Positions 32,809-41,862 of a stretch of DNA of 43,963 nucleotides are shown in pieces. Under the pieces are notes generated by a model, which saw only the letters and a list, made by a program, of their open reading frames with translations, was not told the DNA's origin and did not search any database. Position 1 is the stretch's first letter. Every line of letters starts with the position of its first letter. The translations under genes and the position numbers were made by a program. Where the stretch lies: the NCBI RefSeq assembly GCF_016907925.1, contig NZ_JAFBCZ010000042.1, positions 1-43,963 on the forward strand, written 5' to 3'. Source of the stretch: Herpetosiphon giganteus. GTDB lineage: Bacteria; Chloroflexota; Chloroflexia; Chloroflexales; Herpetosiphonaceae.

Positions 32809-33391
32809 GTTTTGAGCTTGGCGGTTTACTACTTGTTGGCGGCTTCGGCTTGGCGGGCTGTGGTTTGCTGGTTATCGGCGGCTTTGGCTTGTTTGGCCGA
32901 CTGGGAGCCTGCGGTCTGGTGGTTGCGCGTGGCCGCGTTGGCGCGTAGGGCCGCGTCGTTGCATAGGGTCGATTGGTTGGCCGAAAAGTTGGCGAGGCGG
33001 TTGCAATCAAGGCCTGTTCCCAAGGCAAGCTGGCTTGTTGATCGGCTGGCAAATTGAACAGACTAGCGCTCATCCAACCAAGATAATCATTGACCCGCAC
33101 CCGATACCATACGTGATCAGCATCGTTGCGTTGTGCCAAAATCTCAATTGATGCTTGCGGATCAACTGTAGTAATAATCGCTGCATCGGTGCTTGGCTCA
33201 GCCCGCAAATTCGAAATCGAACTTACCGAGCTAAGTAAAGGCGTGGCTTCAACTGGAATTGGACTGGGAAGCGGCGTGTTGGATACATTCACGACCGAAC
33301 GGGCAACATTGGTTGGCAGCGCCGCACTTTTGGCCCGCCCACAGCCAGCCAACAACAAAATCCCAAGCCCAAGTAACAAACCTCGTCGCAT
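32798..33391 (-). CDS. SH3-domain lipoprotein with Pro/Lys/Arg-rich tail
   Basis: A 197-residue exported lipoprotein. The signal is RRGLLLGLGILLLAGC, with lipid attachment at Cys17. A bacterial SH3 domain (about 55-115) follows, with ISNLRAEPSTDAAIITTV, VWYRVRVNDYLGWMSASLF and a typical Arg-Ala-Glu-Pro start. SH3b domains bind peptidoglycan peptides or act as protein scaffolds. The last 70 residues are a disordered, strongly basic tail of Pro, Arg, Lys, Thr and Ser (RPTNRPYATTRPYAPTRP, then KPKPPTSSKPPSSKPRR). That could bind anionic wall polymers. The ATG at 33391 has GAGGGA 4-5 bases upstream and is preferred over 33403. It lies downstream of the acetyltransferase on the same strand, separated by a strong hairpin. 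Confidence 0.82.
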   Translation of the reverse strand: MRRGLLLGLGILLLAGCGRAKSAALPTNVARSVVNVSNTPLPSPIPVEATPLLSSVSSISNLRAEPSTDAAIITTVDPQASIEILAQRNDADHVWYRVRVNDYLGWMSASLFNLPADQQASLPWEQALIATASPTFRPTNRPYATTRPYAPTRPRATTRPQAPSRPNKPKPPITSKPQPAKPKPPTSSKPPSSKPRR

Positions 33392-33453
33392 ACAATCCCT
33401 CATAGCTTCAATACATCAAAGGCTGGAGTGTATACGCCAATTATGCAAGAAGG

Positions 33454-33502
33454 TTACTAATGGAGGATGCATGCTTTTCGCAATTGCATCCTCCATTAGT
33501 AA
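33454..33502. terminator. 18-bp perfect stem-loop after the acetyltransferase gene
   Basis: TTACTAATGGAGGATGCA (33454-33471) pairs exactly with 33485-33502 around 13 bases. It lies 9 bases after the minus-strand stop at 33512. It has no U-tract, so it could be a Rho-linked or stability element rather than a classic terminator. Confidence 0.6.
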
Positions 33503-33511
33503 ATCCTCAAA

Positions 33512-34150
33512 TTAGCCTAAAAACTCATCGGGATTGTCTAAAATGGCTTGAACGCGCTCATAGAACCGCCCAACATGTAAGCCATCCATTAGGCTATGAT
33601 GCACTTGTACGGCTAAAGGCATGAGCCGGCGTTGGCCTTCGAGGGTGTGTTTGCCCCACGAAATCCGTGGCACTGAATCAATTGGGTTGAGATGAACGGG
33701 GTGCATGATGCCTGTGAAACTAACCCACGGAATGCTGGTCATGTAGAGCAGATTATCTTGACCTGGCTCGTCGCTGATTGTTGGATTGGCCTTGACCGCA
33801 GCAACTTTGGCCTCAGCAAGCGGCGCGAATTCTGCATAATTTGAGTGATAGGGAATAACGCAAAAGCTAAATAAATCGTTATCGAGCAAAACGGTTGGCG
33901 AAGGATCAACCCGATCGTGCTCAACCACGCTATCGCCGCGAATTCGCCAGCGAAAGGCCACTTGCTCATTGGCGGCGCGCGCAAAGACAAAGGTTAGGCT
34001 GGTGCTTAATCGCATTTGGCGGGCTTTGATCGCTTGATACCAGGTTTGAATATCAATATTGGCACATAAACTAAAGTGCGGGTAGGTCATGCTATGATAG
34101 TGGGCAAAGTGCTGGCGACGGGGCCATGTAGCAAGATCAATGGTACGCAT
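33512..34150 (-). CDS. Chloramphenicol acetyltransferase-family protein (type A)
   Basis: A 212-residue protein matching the classic trimeric chloramphenicol O-acetyltransferase, which transfers acetyl from acetyl-CoA to the drug. Conserved blocks are TIDLATWPRRQHFAHYHS at the N-terminus, FSLCANIDIQTWYQAIK, the SIPWVSFTGI segment and the catalytic QVHHSLMDGLHVGRF, where the second His of HHxxxDG is the base. The length equals that of known CAT enzymes (about 213-219). AAGGAAG supports the start at 34150; a longer frame adds a non-homologous leader. No plasmid, transposon or integron feature surrounds it, so it looks like an intrinsic chromosomal gene. Drug resistance is not shown, and other acyl acceptors are possible. 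Confidence 0.9.
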   Translation of the reverse strand: MRTIDLATWPRRQHFAHYHSMTYPHFSLCANIDIQTWYQAIKARQMRLSTSLTFVFARAANEQVAFRWRIRGDSVVEHDRVDPSPTVLLDNDLFSFCVIPYHSNYAEFAPLAEAKVAAVKANPTISDEPGQDNLLYMTSIPWVSFTGIMHPVHLNPIDSVPRISWGKHTLEGQRRLMPLAVQVHHSLMDGLHVGRFYERVQAILDNPDEFLG

Positions 34151-34537
34151 ATGCTTCCTTATATGTAATGGTTTATTGGATTGGCCCGCAGCAGTGATCC
34201 TTACTCCTTGTTTACTTAAGACCATGTTTACCGAATCAAGGAATGTTGGCATATATCAGGTTCACCACCCTTCCGTCCCGCCTCAAGGCGGGAGACGCAG
34301 GGGGTTTTCATCCCCCTGCACCCCCTAAAGGACATTGGGTGGTACGAAAGCATACAGTGATGAACCAGTCATTTCTGGGTTCTGAGCAGAGAACTATAAG
34401 CAACAGACTATTGTGCTAATAGCTAAATAACAGCAACATTACAGCAAAAGCACCCCTTGTCCCTCATCGTGGGAGAGAGGTTGGGGTGAACAGAAAACAT
34501 GCCTTGGTCAATCCAATGAACCATTATAATCAGCCAA
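34151..34537. repeat. Gene-free gap with inverted REP-like copy
   Basis: No gene is seen. It contains REP copy 3 (34261-34325) and a worn fragment of the GC-rich repeat (CCCTTGTCCCTCATCGTGGG and GAGAGGTTGGGGTGAAC, about 34454-34493). The rest shows nothing recognisable. Confidence 0.65.
34261..34325 (-). repeat. REP-like double-hairpin element, copy 3 (inverted)
   Basis: The reverse complement of copy 2 with hardly any changes over 65 bp, ending GCACCCCC. Both stems are intact (CCCGCC/GGCGGG and GCAGGGGG/CCCCCTGC). It lies about 9.7 kb from the other two copies and in opposite orientation. Confidence 0.85.
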
Positions 34538-34556
34538 GCTTGATCGTCAATCAAGC
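34538..34556 (-). terminator. Small hairpin after the STAND regulator gene
   Basis: GCTTGAT (34538-34544) and ATCAAGC (34550-34556) pair around 5 bases, 11 bases past the minus-strand stop. No T-run follows, so termination strength is doubtful. Confidence 0.35.
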
Positions 34557-34567
34557 GCAAGTAGGCG

Positions 34568-37186
34568 CTAATTGGCAAGCGCCAAACTGATTGCTCGTTG
34601 CAAGCTCAATTGCTGGCCTTGTTGCGTAGCTTGTTGCCATGCTTCGGCGCTCAAATGTGCTTGAATTGTTTGCACAATTTGGTTATAGCTCTGTTGATCG
34701 GCGGGAATCATTGGATAGCCTTTGGTGCTGCGCAAGTGATCAGCGTAGGCCAACAGCTGGGCAGCGGTGGTCGGCAAGTTTTGGCTCAAACACTGGGCGA
34801 TGCCTTCTAATCCTTCAACAATGCCGCCATCAAAGCCAATTGCATGAGCTAACATCAGGCATTGACGATAGCCAATTTGGGCTTGAGCATGCTCGCCGAG
34901 CAGCCAATAGGCATTGGCAATCCGATTTTCGAGCAAACACAGCGATTGTTGGTCGCCTAAGCGCTCAAAAATCTGCTTTGCGGTTCGATAATGGGTTAAG
35001 GCATGGGCTGGCTGGTGCACATCGGCTGCAATATTGCCCAAATTAATCAGCGCTGTTGCCTCATTCCACTCGTCGCCTAGCTCGCGTGCTAAGTTCAGGC
35101 TTTGTTCAAATGAAGCTTGGGCTGCTTCCAAGCGTTGTTCATCGCGGGCAATTGCGCCAAGGCCCAAGGCAATTAAGGCAACGCCAGATTGGTCGCCCAG
35201 CTGCGCATAAATCTGCAAACACGCTTGATATAACTCGCTAGCTCGTTGATTTTCTGATTGCTGGCAATACAGATTGCCTAAATTGTGTAAGGTTGCAGCA
35301 ACGCCCGCTTGATCAGCAAGCGCTTGATAGAGCGGCAAGCTTTGTTCGTAATAGGCTGCTGCTTGATGATATGCGCCAGTATCCATCGCCACCAAGCCCA
35401 AATGGCCCAACACCTGCGCCTGCCCTGAGCGATGCTGGTTGGTTTGGTAGATGGCTAGGGCTTGCTGATACCATTGTTCAGCTTGTTGATAATCGCTTTG
35501 CCGCCAAGCCAAAATGCCTGCGCCATCGAGCGCCCGCGCAAAATCCACATCGGCATTTGGTTCATAGCTGATTAGCAGTTTTTCAAACCAACGCCGCCCT
35601 TCGCGCAAATAGCCACGCATATACCAAAAACGCCAAATATAGCCGATTAACTGAATCGCTTGCTGCTGAGCATTATGTTGCCAAGCCCAATTTAACGCCG
35701 TTCGAATGTTATCGTGTTCAGCTTCGAGATGCTGAATCCATTGCGCCTGACTATTGCCCGTGCGTAAAGCCTGTTCTGCTTGGCGCGCTAAGTCAATCTG
35801 ATAAGCAAGCAACCTGCGTTGCAACAGCTCGTTTTCGCCATGCGTTTGGGCTTGCTCTTGGGCAAACGTGCGTACCATGGTCAACATACGCATGCGGGTT
35901 GAAGCTTCGTTGCTCTGTTGTTGAATCAGGCTATGATCAAGCAAGCTATTTAATTGTTCGATTAACTCATGGCGTTCCTGCTCTGCGCCACAAACCGCTA
36001 GCGCACTCTCGACCGTCCAGCCGCTCACAAACACGCTTAGGTGCTCGAACAAGCGTTTGGTCGCCGAATCAAGCTGTTGGTAGCTCCAAGCCAGCGCGGT
36101 TGTGACCGAATAGTGGCGCGAAGGTAAATCGCGACCACGCCGCCGCATACTTAAAAAATGGCTGGCCAATTCGCTCAATAAGGCCTCGGGATCGAACAAG
36201 CGCCCAGAAGCGGCAACTAACTCCAGCGCCAGCGGCACGCCATCGACCCGCACACACAAGGCTGCCAGCGCCAACGCATTTTTCTCGGTCAGCTCAAGCT
36301 TGGGGTTATGCACCTGTAAACGAGCCAATAACAAGGCCATAGCTTCGATTTGGGCCAATTCGGCCAATGCTGGCAAAGCCAAGAGATTTGGCACGGCCAA
36401 GGGCGTAAGTTGCAGCACATGTTCGTCGTTCAAGCGCAAGGCAAGTTGGCTGGTAACGATCAATTTGAGATTTGGCACGGCTTGCAGCAATTGGTTAATC
36501 ACCCGACTTGCTGCTTGAATTTGCTCACAATTATCGAGCAGCAAACAGCTTGGTTGTTGGCCAAGGTAATTAATCGTTGAAATCAGCGGTTGCTCATCGG
36601 GGCTTTCGGTTAAATCAAGTGCTTTATTGATCGCCTGAATCATCGATTCTGGTTCGTTGGCGCTGACCAGATCAACAAAAATACACTGATATTCGCTTTG
36701 GCTGGCAAATTGATGCAAACAATGCAGCGCCAATTGGGTTTTGCCAATTCCCGCCAAGCCAACGAGGCTGATCAAACGAATCCGAGGATTATTCAGCCAT
36801 TGCACTATTCGTTGCTGTTCTGGATTACGCCCAAAAAATTGGCTGGTTGGGCTGGGCAAATGGCTCGCCAACAAGGGGCTTGCTTGCTTGGGCATTTGGC
36901 TGGTTGAACTATTGGCTGGCTCGGCGGTTAATTCTTCGCGGGCAACCGCCGCTAATTCCAAAAGCTGCTGCGCTTCCTGCGATTGGGCCTCAAGATCCAA
37001 GGCTGGCAGAAAGAGCGCAATCAAAGTAATCAAATCGGGCGGGCGACGACCTGTTTCAAGCCGACAAATTTGGGCATCGCTATAACCAACCGCAATCCCC
37101 AATTCTGCTTGGGTTAGGCGTGCCCGACGGCGCAACAAGCGTAATTGCTTGCCAAATGCTGGTGAATTGATGGCACTTTGAGTCAT
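34568..37186 (-). CDS. XRE-HTH / NB-ARC / TPR regulator (STAND ATPase)
   Basis: An 872-residue cytosolic signal-transduction ATPase. Residues about 12-66 are an XRE-type helix-turn-helix (LTQAELGIAVGYSDAQICRLETGRRPP). An NB-ARC-like ATPase (about 118-440) has Walker A GLAGIGKT (143-150), a Walker B-like LLLDNCEQ and a winged-helix region. The C-terminal half carries about seven TPR units (ALAIYQTNQHRSGQAQVLGHLG-type; repeated LGNLY, LGLGAIA, LINLGNIA). In this class, ligand binding to the TPR sensor drives nucleotide exchange and oligomerisation. It is transcribed divergently from the beta-helix/heparinase-like operon, so that operon is its likeliest target. The ATG at 37186 has GAGGACGGA upstream; the longer frame would cross the divergent promoter. 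A defence role, known for some STAND proteins, cannot be excluded. Confidence 0.87.
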   Translation of the reverse strand: MTQSAINSPAFGKQLRLLRRRARLTQAELGIAVGYSDAQICRLETGRRPPDLITLIALFLPALDLEAQSQEAQQLLELAAVAREELTAEPANSSTSQMPKQASPLLASHLPSPTSQFFGRNPEQQRIVQWLNNPRIRLISLVGLAGIGKTQLALHCLHQFASQSEYQCIFVDLVSANEPESMIQAINKALDLTESPDEQPLISTINYLGQQPSCLLLDNCEQIQAASRVINQLLQAVPNLKLIVTSQLALRLNDEHVLQLTPLAVPNLLALPALAELAQIEAMALLLARLQVHNPKLELTEKNALALAALCVRVDGVPLALELVAASGRLFDPEALLSELASHFLSMRRRGRDLPSRHYSVTTALAWSYQQLDSATKRLFEHLSVFVSGWTVESALAVCGAEQERHELIEQLNSLLDHSLIQQQSNEASTRMRMLTMVRTFAQEQAQTHGENELLQRRLLAYQIDLARQAEQALRTGNSQAQWIQHLEAEHDNIRTALNWAWQHNAQQQAIQLIGYIWRFWYMRGYLREGRRWFEKLLISYEPNADVDFARALDGAGILAWRQSDYQQAEQWYQQALAIYQTNQHRSGQAQVLGHLGLVAMDTGAYHQAAAYYEQSLPLYQALADQAGVAATLHNLGNLYCQQSENQRASELYQACLQIYAQLGDQSGVALIALGLGAIARDEQRLEAAQASFEQSLNLARELGDEWNEATALINLGNIAADVHQPAHALTHYRTAKQIFERLGDQQSLCLLENRIANAYWLLGEHAQAQIGYRQCLMLAHAIGFDGGIVEGLEGIAQCLSQNLPTTAAQLLAYADHLRSTKGYPMIPADQQSYNQIVQTIQAHLSAEAWQQATQQGQQLSLQRAISLALAN

Positions 37187-37264
37187 TGTTCCGTCCTCGT
37201 AGCTGGGATTGCGCCTGCCCGATTTCGCTTGCTGCGTTTGGGCCAATCCGCTTGACTGGTAGGA

Positions 37265-37299
37265 AATGTCAAGTTTTTGCTGCGTACTGCTGCTATAAC
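37265..37299 (+). promoter_or_regulatory. Promoter of the polysaccharide operon
   Basis: AATGTCAA (37265-37272), 18 bases, extended -10 TGCTATAAC (37291-37299). Blocks and gap match those at 11595-11629. It lies in the 138-base divergent region with the STAND regulator. Confidence 0.5.
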
Positions 37300-37324
37300 T
37301 ACCGCAACCTAGAAGGAGGTAGTT

Positions 37325-38950
37325 ATGCACTTTTTAAAGATTTTCCTGCTATGGTGTTGTACGTTGGCGTTGGCATTTCAGGTTCAGGCTGCGCCAATGG
37401 CTGGCATTGTGGGGACTGGCACGCCAGCGAGTTGCAGCGAGGCGGCATTTGATGCAGCGCTCACCAATGGCGGCACTATCAGCTTTAATTGCGGCGGCCC
37501 AGCCACAATCAACCTGAGCAGCGACAAGATTTTGGTTAGTTCTACCACGATTGATGGGGCAAATCAAATCACGCTGAGCGGGCGCAATCTCAATCGTTTG
37601 TTTGTGGCCAATGGCGACATTCAGTTTACATTGCGTAATCTCACGCTTGAAGCTGGTTTCTCAGCAGTTGGCGGCGGAGCCTTGGAGTTGGTTGGGGCGA
37701 CGGTTGTGCTCGATCGGGTGCGCTTCAACAACCATCAAGCGACCGACCAAGGCGGGGCGATCTATTGTTTTGAAGGCAGCGGCGGCAGCCTGACGATTCG
37801 CGACAGTAGCTTTGCTGGCAATCGCTCGGCCTCAGGCGGCGCAATTTATAACGATGGCTGCGGATTAACGATTGACAATAGCGATTTTACGGCGAATAGC
37901 GCACCAACCAACAATATTACCTCGTTTGGCGGCGCGATTTATAGCGTTGGGCCAACCAGCATCAACAATACGCGCTTTTACCAGAATCAGGCTCGTGATG
38001 GCGGCGCAATCTTCATCCACAACCAAGCCTCAGCAACCATCAGATTGAGCAATTTTCTCGAAAATAGTGGCGGCTATGGCGGCGCGCTGGAAAATACTGG
38101 CGGCCTGACGATCACCGATAGCTTGTTGCAAGCCAACACTGTCAGCGGCACGGGCGGCGCAATTTGGAACAGCGGCGGACGTTTGTTGCTCAAACGCTCG
38201 CGCTTGCTTGACAACCAAGCAGATGAAGGCGGCGCAATCAGCAGCTATGGCAGCCACGCCGAATTAGTCGATCTGCTGATCGAAGGCAATGTGGCGACTG
38301 GCACAAACGGCGGCGGTGGCATTTTTCACGATAATGGCACGATCTTCATCACCAATGCCAGCCTGATTCACAACCAGGCAACTGCTGGCCATGGCGGCGC
38401 AATTTACCAAGCTTCCGATGATAACTTGACCTTGACCAACGTAACCGTGGCCGCGAATCAGGCCGATCAATTTGGCGGTGGTCTGTATCACAAAGCGCGG
38501 TATGCAGTAATTACCAACAGCACGTTTTATGGCAATTTGGCCTTGGCGGGCACTGAACTGTATGAAGATTCGCCTTTGACCGCTGAGCAACCAGGCATTA
38601 TTCAAATTGGCAATAGTGTGGTAGCGGGCGTAAGCAACAATTGTGGCGGCAGCGCTGTGCAATCGTTGGGCTTCAATTTTAGCGATGGAACATGTGCTGG
38701 CTTGGATAGCGCCAGCGACCAGCAAAACACGAGCGATCTCAAGCTTTCGGCGTTGCAAGTCAATGGTGGGCGGATTGCCATGCCTGTTTATACGCCGCTC
38801 GCAACCAGCCCATTAATTAATAGTGCCGACCCCAACCTTTGCCCAGCGAGCGATCAGCGCGGCGCGGCGCGAGTTGCAAGCTGCGATGTGGGCGCGGTCG
38901 AAGCGGCGGCGATGTTGGTGCAAGTTTATTTGCCTTTAGCCAAGCGCTAA
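37325..38950 (+). CDS. Secreted beta-helix protein, choice-of-anchor Q type
   Basis: A 541-residue exported protein. The signal peptide HFLKIFLLWCCTLALAFQV ends near QAAP, and the mature start IVGTGTPASCSEAAFDAAL is nearly identical to that of the protein at 11665. The body is a right-handed beta-helix with many GGAI/GGAL turns (DQGGAIYC, SGGAIYND, GRDGGAIF-like), matching Pmp-like and lyase-like repeats. The C-terminal region has NCGGSAVQSLGFNFSDG, TSDLKLSALQVNGG, SPLINSADPNLCP and CDVGAVE, the choice-of-anchor Q pattern. It ends in QVYLPLAKR. RBS GAAGGAGG is strong. The heparinase-like lipoprotein starts 17 bases later, so they form an operon, probably for binding and degrading an acidic polysaccharide. 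It is a paralogue of 11665-13257. Confidence 0.88.
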   Translation: MHFLKIFLLWCCTLALAFQVQAAPMAGIVGTGTPASCSEAAFDAALTNGGTISFNCGGPATINLSSDKILVSSTTIDGANQITLSGRNLNRLFVANGDIQFTLRNLTLEAGFSAVGGGALELVGATVVLDRVRFNNHQATDQGGAIYCFEGSGGSLTIRDSSFAGNRSASGGAIYNDGCGLTIDNSDFTANSAPTNNITSFGGAIYSVGPTSINNTRFYQNQARDGGAIFIHNQASATIRLSNFLENSGGYGGALENTGGLTITDSLLQANTVSGTGGAIWNSGGRLLLKRSRLLDNQADEGGAISSYGSHAELVDLLIEGNVATGTNGGGGIFHDNGTIFITNASLIHNQATAGHGGAIYQASDDNLTLTNVTVAANQADQFGGGLYHKARYAVITNSTFYGNLALAGTELYEDSPLTAEQPGIIQIGNSVVAGVSNNCGGSAVQSLGFNFSDGTCAGLDSASDQQNTSDLKLSALQVNGGRIAMPVYTPLATSPLINSADPNLCPASDQRGAARVASCDVGAVEAAAMLVQVYLPLAKR

Positions 38951-38967
38951 TTCACCCTGGAGGATGT

Positions 38968-41412
38968 ATGCGACGTATATCAATGTTCGTTGTGCTGCTG
39001 ATCTTAATGGGTTGTGGAGTTGCAGCACCAGCTCCAAGTGGCTCCACCAGCGTAAGCGTTAATCCTGAAGCCACCAATGTGCCGCCCGATGCGACCAAAA
39101 CCAGCTTGCCCGTGGTAATGACTGGCGATCCCAATGCTCACCCGCGTTTGTGGCTGACCCAAGCCGATTTGCCTCGGCTGCGAGCCTGGGCCAGCGATAG
39201 CAACCCGCTCTATCGTGATGGCTTGAAGTTGGTGGCTGAGGAAGCCAAAATCACCATGGATGCTGGGGATGTGCCAAGCCGCGATTGTGGCAGCACCGAA
39301 TATGAAGAATTTCCGACCGAAATGTATGCAGAACTCTTTGCCTTTATGGCGTTGATCGAGCCGAACGAAGCGGCGCGTGCCGATTATGCCCAACGAGCGC
39401 GAACCTTGTTGATGTACATTATTAATATTGCTGCGCAAGGCCCCGCCGAAAACGACGATTATTTATGCCCTGAAACCCAATCGACTGGCTACCCACCATT
39501 TCGTAGCCCGCGCTTTTTCACCGAGGATTCCAACCGCGCGCGCTGGCATGGCGAGGCCTTTCCGTTGGTCGTCGATTGGATTTATCCGGTGTTGAGTGCC
39601 AGCGATAAAGCGGCGATTCGCGGTGTATTTTTGCGCTGGTCAGATGAAATTGTCCAACGCGCCTACCATCATCCAGAGCCAATTGGCGTGATCAATGATC
39701 CCAGCTTAATTGCCAACACGGAGCAAGTACGTTGGTCGGGCAATAATTATTTTGTGGCCCATATGCGCAATTTGGGCATGATGGCATTAGCATTTGATGC
39801 CAACGACGACCCCAATAACCAATTGCGTCATTATTTGGATAATGCCACGGGCGCTTGGCTGTATATTTTTGATCATCTGACCCGCACCGATAGCAAGGGC
39901 GGCCTGTTGCCCGAGGGCTTTGAGTATAGCCCGCAAACTGCTAGCTATGCGATTCAATTTTTGCTGGCCTTGCAAACCGCAGGCAAAGACACGTGTGGCC
40001 AGCATTGCAAACTCAGCGAAAATCCATTTTGGGATGATTTTGTCACCAGCTATTTGCACTCGCTGAGTTCTAATCCAAGCGAAGATCCCAATCATGGCTT
40101 GGTCTATCAGCCAGCGTGGTATGGCGATGCTCAGAGCTATCACTTGGTCGATTTTATCAACGCCTTTGGCTCGTTGGGGATGTACGATCAACGGACTGGC
40201 AATGCTGCACGTTTGGCCAAAGTGCGCTGGATCGAAACCGTGACCCCGCCTGGTGGCGCTGAGGGCTTGATTGAGCGGGTTGGCAACCCGAATGATTTTC
40301 GCGATGCAATCATCTATTTTATGCTGTTTGACCCAACTGCGGCTGCGGCGAGTGACCCACGGCCAAGCATGGCGCTTGATTTTTACGCCGAGGGCATGCA
40401 CAAAATTTTCTCGCGTAGCAGCTGGGCCGATGATGCAGGCTGGTTCAATTTCAGCCTGAGTTGGAATTTTATCGACCATCAACAGGCCGATGGCAACCAT
40501 TTTGAGTGGTATCGCAAGGGCGAATGGCTGACCAAAGCGCGCACTGGCTATGCCGATATTGCCGAAGGCATTGCTAGCTCCGAATTTCGCAACCTGATCG
40601 CGCTCGAAAACGATCAACCTGATCGCGACCCAAGCGATTGGCGGATCGATCTCTGGCGACGTGGCTCGCAATGGAATTTGGTACCAACTGGTGATCCTAC
40701 GTTGGTCGCGCATAGCCTTGATAGCCGTTTTGTCTATGCGTTGGGCGATGCGACCAATCTCTACAACAGCGAAAATGAGGCAACGACCGACATTAGCCAT
40801 GCCAGCCGCTCGATTGTTTGGCTCAAGCCCGATGCGATTGTGACCTATGATCGGGGCACGTCGCAAACCGCCAATCGTTTCAAACGCTGGTGGCTACAAC
40901 TGCCCACGCCCGCGACGATCAACGCCAATCGTGCGACGATGACAACAGCTGGCGGCCAAAGTTTGAATATCACCAGTTTATTGCCAGCCAACGCCACATT
41001 AACCGCCGTCAACACCAGCGATCAGCAGGTCGAAAATACTGCTGCCAGCGACGACCCGATGAAAGTGCGATTGCGGATCGATGCGCCTGGTAATCCGCAG
41101 GATGTGCGCTTTTTGCAAGTGCTTCAAGCAACCGATAGTGGCGTTACGCCAGCCAGCGTGAGCTTAATTCAGGCGACTTCGGGCAATTATGTTGGGGCGC
41201 AAATTGGCTCGCAGGTAGTGCTGTTCCCGATTAATGTTAATCAAGCCTTTGCCACAATCGAATATAGCATGCCAAGCGCTGCCAATCTGCAATTAATTAC
41301 TGGCTTGCAGCCAAATACTGGCTACAGCGTGCAGCGCAACGGCAACAGCGTGAGCATCAGCCAAGGTGGCGCGCAAATGAGCGATAGTGGTGGAGTGTTG
41401 ATCATCGAATAA
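38968..41412 (+). CDS. Heparinase II/III-like polysaccharide lyase lipoprotein
   Basis: An 814-residue exported lipoprotein with lipobox LMGC (Cys16) and a short Ser/Val/Pro tether. An alpha/alpha-toroid-like domain (about 50-430) follows: HPRLWLTQADLPRLRAWA, EDSNRARWHGEAFPLVVDW, WSGNNYFVAHMRNLGMMALA, LLPEGFEYSPQTASYA and WYGDAQSYHLVDF. The next part is a heparinase II/III-type beta domain with FSRSSWADDAGWFNFS, then DHQQADGNHFEWYRKGEWL, whose His and Tyr are likely catalytic. The family eliminates across uronic-acid linkages in heparin, alginate or similar glycans. The start at 38968 has TGGAGG upstream; the longer frame would overlap the previous gene by more than 100 bases. It probably acts at the cell surface with the upstream beta-helix protein. 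The exact polysaccharide is unknown. Confidence 0.85.
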   Translation: MRRISMFVVLLILMGCGVAAPAPSGSTSVSVNPEATNVPPDATKTSLPVVMTGDPNAHPRLWLTQADLPRLRAWASDSNPLYRDGLKLVAEEAKITMDAGDVPSRDCGSTEYEEFPTEMYAELFAFMALIEPNEAARADYAQRARTLLMYIINIAAQGPAENDDYLCPETQSTGYPPFRSPRFFTEDSNRARWHGEAFPLVVDWIYPVLSASDKAAIRGVFLRWSDEIVQRAYHHPEPIGVINDPSLIANTEQVRWSGNNYFVAHMRNLGMMALAFDANDDPNNQLRHYLDNATGAWLYIFDHLTRTDSKGGLLPEGFEYSPQTASYAIQFLLALQTAGKDTCGQHCKLSENPFWDDFVTSYLHSLSSNPSEDPNHGLVYQPAWYGDAQSYHLVDFINAFGSLGMYDQRTGNAARLAKVRWIETVTPPGGAEGLIERVGNPNDFRDAIIYFMLFDPTAAAASDPRPSMALDFYAEGMHKIFSRSSWADDAGWFNFSLSWNFIDHQQADGNHFEWYRKGEWLTKARTGYADIAEGIASSEFRNLIALENDQPDRDPSDWRIDLWRRGSQWNLVPTGDPTLVAHSLDSRFVYALGDATNLYNSENEATTDISHASRSIVWLKPDAIVTYDRGTSQTANRFKRWWLQLPTPATINANRATMTTAGGQSLNITSLLPANATLTAVNTSDQQVENTAASDDPMKVRLRIDAPGNPQDVRFLQVLQATDSGVTPASVSLIQATSGNYVGAQIGSQVVLFPINVNQAFATIEYSMPSAANLQLITGLQPNTGYSVQRNGNSVSISQGGAQMSDSGGVLIIE

Positions 41413-41732
41413 AAGAACATAGAACATTGATAAGGATGAAGGATGAATTATGAGGGATGAATTATGAGGGATGAGGCTATTGGTTATGGGACGATAATCC
41501 AACGAAGCTTAATTGATCACGCTGTTAACGCAGAGGCGCAGAGCGTTGATTGATAAGGATGAAGGATGAATTATGAGGGATGAGGGATGAAAATATGAAG
41601 GATGAGGCTATAGGCTTTTGGCTATAGGCAATTAGCTCTGCAATTTGTGGCTAAACCGATGACGGATGAAACCACGAAGAACACGAAGGGTCACGAAGCT
41701 AAGCTTGAAGCGATGCTTGCAACCAAAACAAA
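41413..41732. repeat. Gene-free mosaic repeat region before the CRISPR array
   Basis: Contains tandem units of AAGGATGAATTATGAGGGATG (here cited as GATGAATTATGAGGGATGA) at about 41442-41470 and 41560-41595, TTAACGCAGAGGCGCAGAGC (41524), GGCTATAGGCTTTTGGCTATAG (as GGCTTTTGGCTATAGG, about 41612) and GAAACCACGAAGAACACGAA (41668). All match words in the gaps at 8844, 13258 and 14615. No gene is seen. Confidence 0.7.
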
Positions 41733-41763
41733 AGCCCTCTCGACCACTATGGTCGAGAGGGCT
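41733..41763 (-). terminator. Strong minus-strand terminator facing the CRISPR array
   Basis: AGCCCTCTCGACCA (41733-41746) pairs exactly with TGGTCGAGAGGGCT (41750-41763) around CTA. Read on the minus strand, the stem is followed by TTTTGTTTTGG. It lies 100 bases left of the first repeat and would stop transcripts leaving the array leftwards. 41764-41862 shows no gene and no clear AT-rich leader. Confidence 0.75.
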
Positions 41764-41862
41764 GCGCATTTTTACGAATGTTGGAAAATCCACAAGCGTA
41801 ACTTGCAAAGGTTTGGGGCTACATTAAACGCTTCAACATCCTCAGCCATATTGAGGTGCACT

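Noticed and set aside
39787-40866. Long minus-strand frame (359 codons) opposite the heparinase-like gene
   Set aside because: It lies wholly opposite a convincing lipoprotein gene, lacks recognisable domains and is a by-product of strong codon bias in the sense strand.
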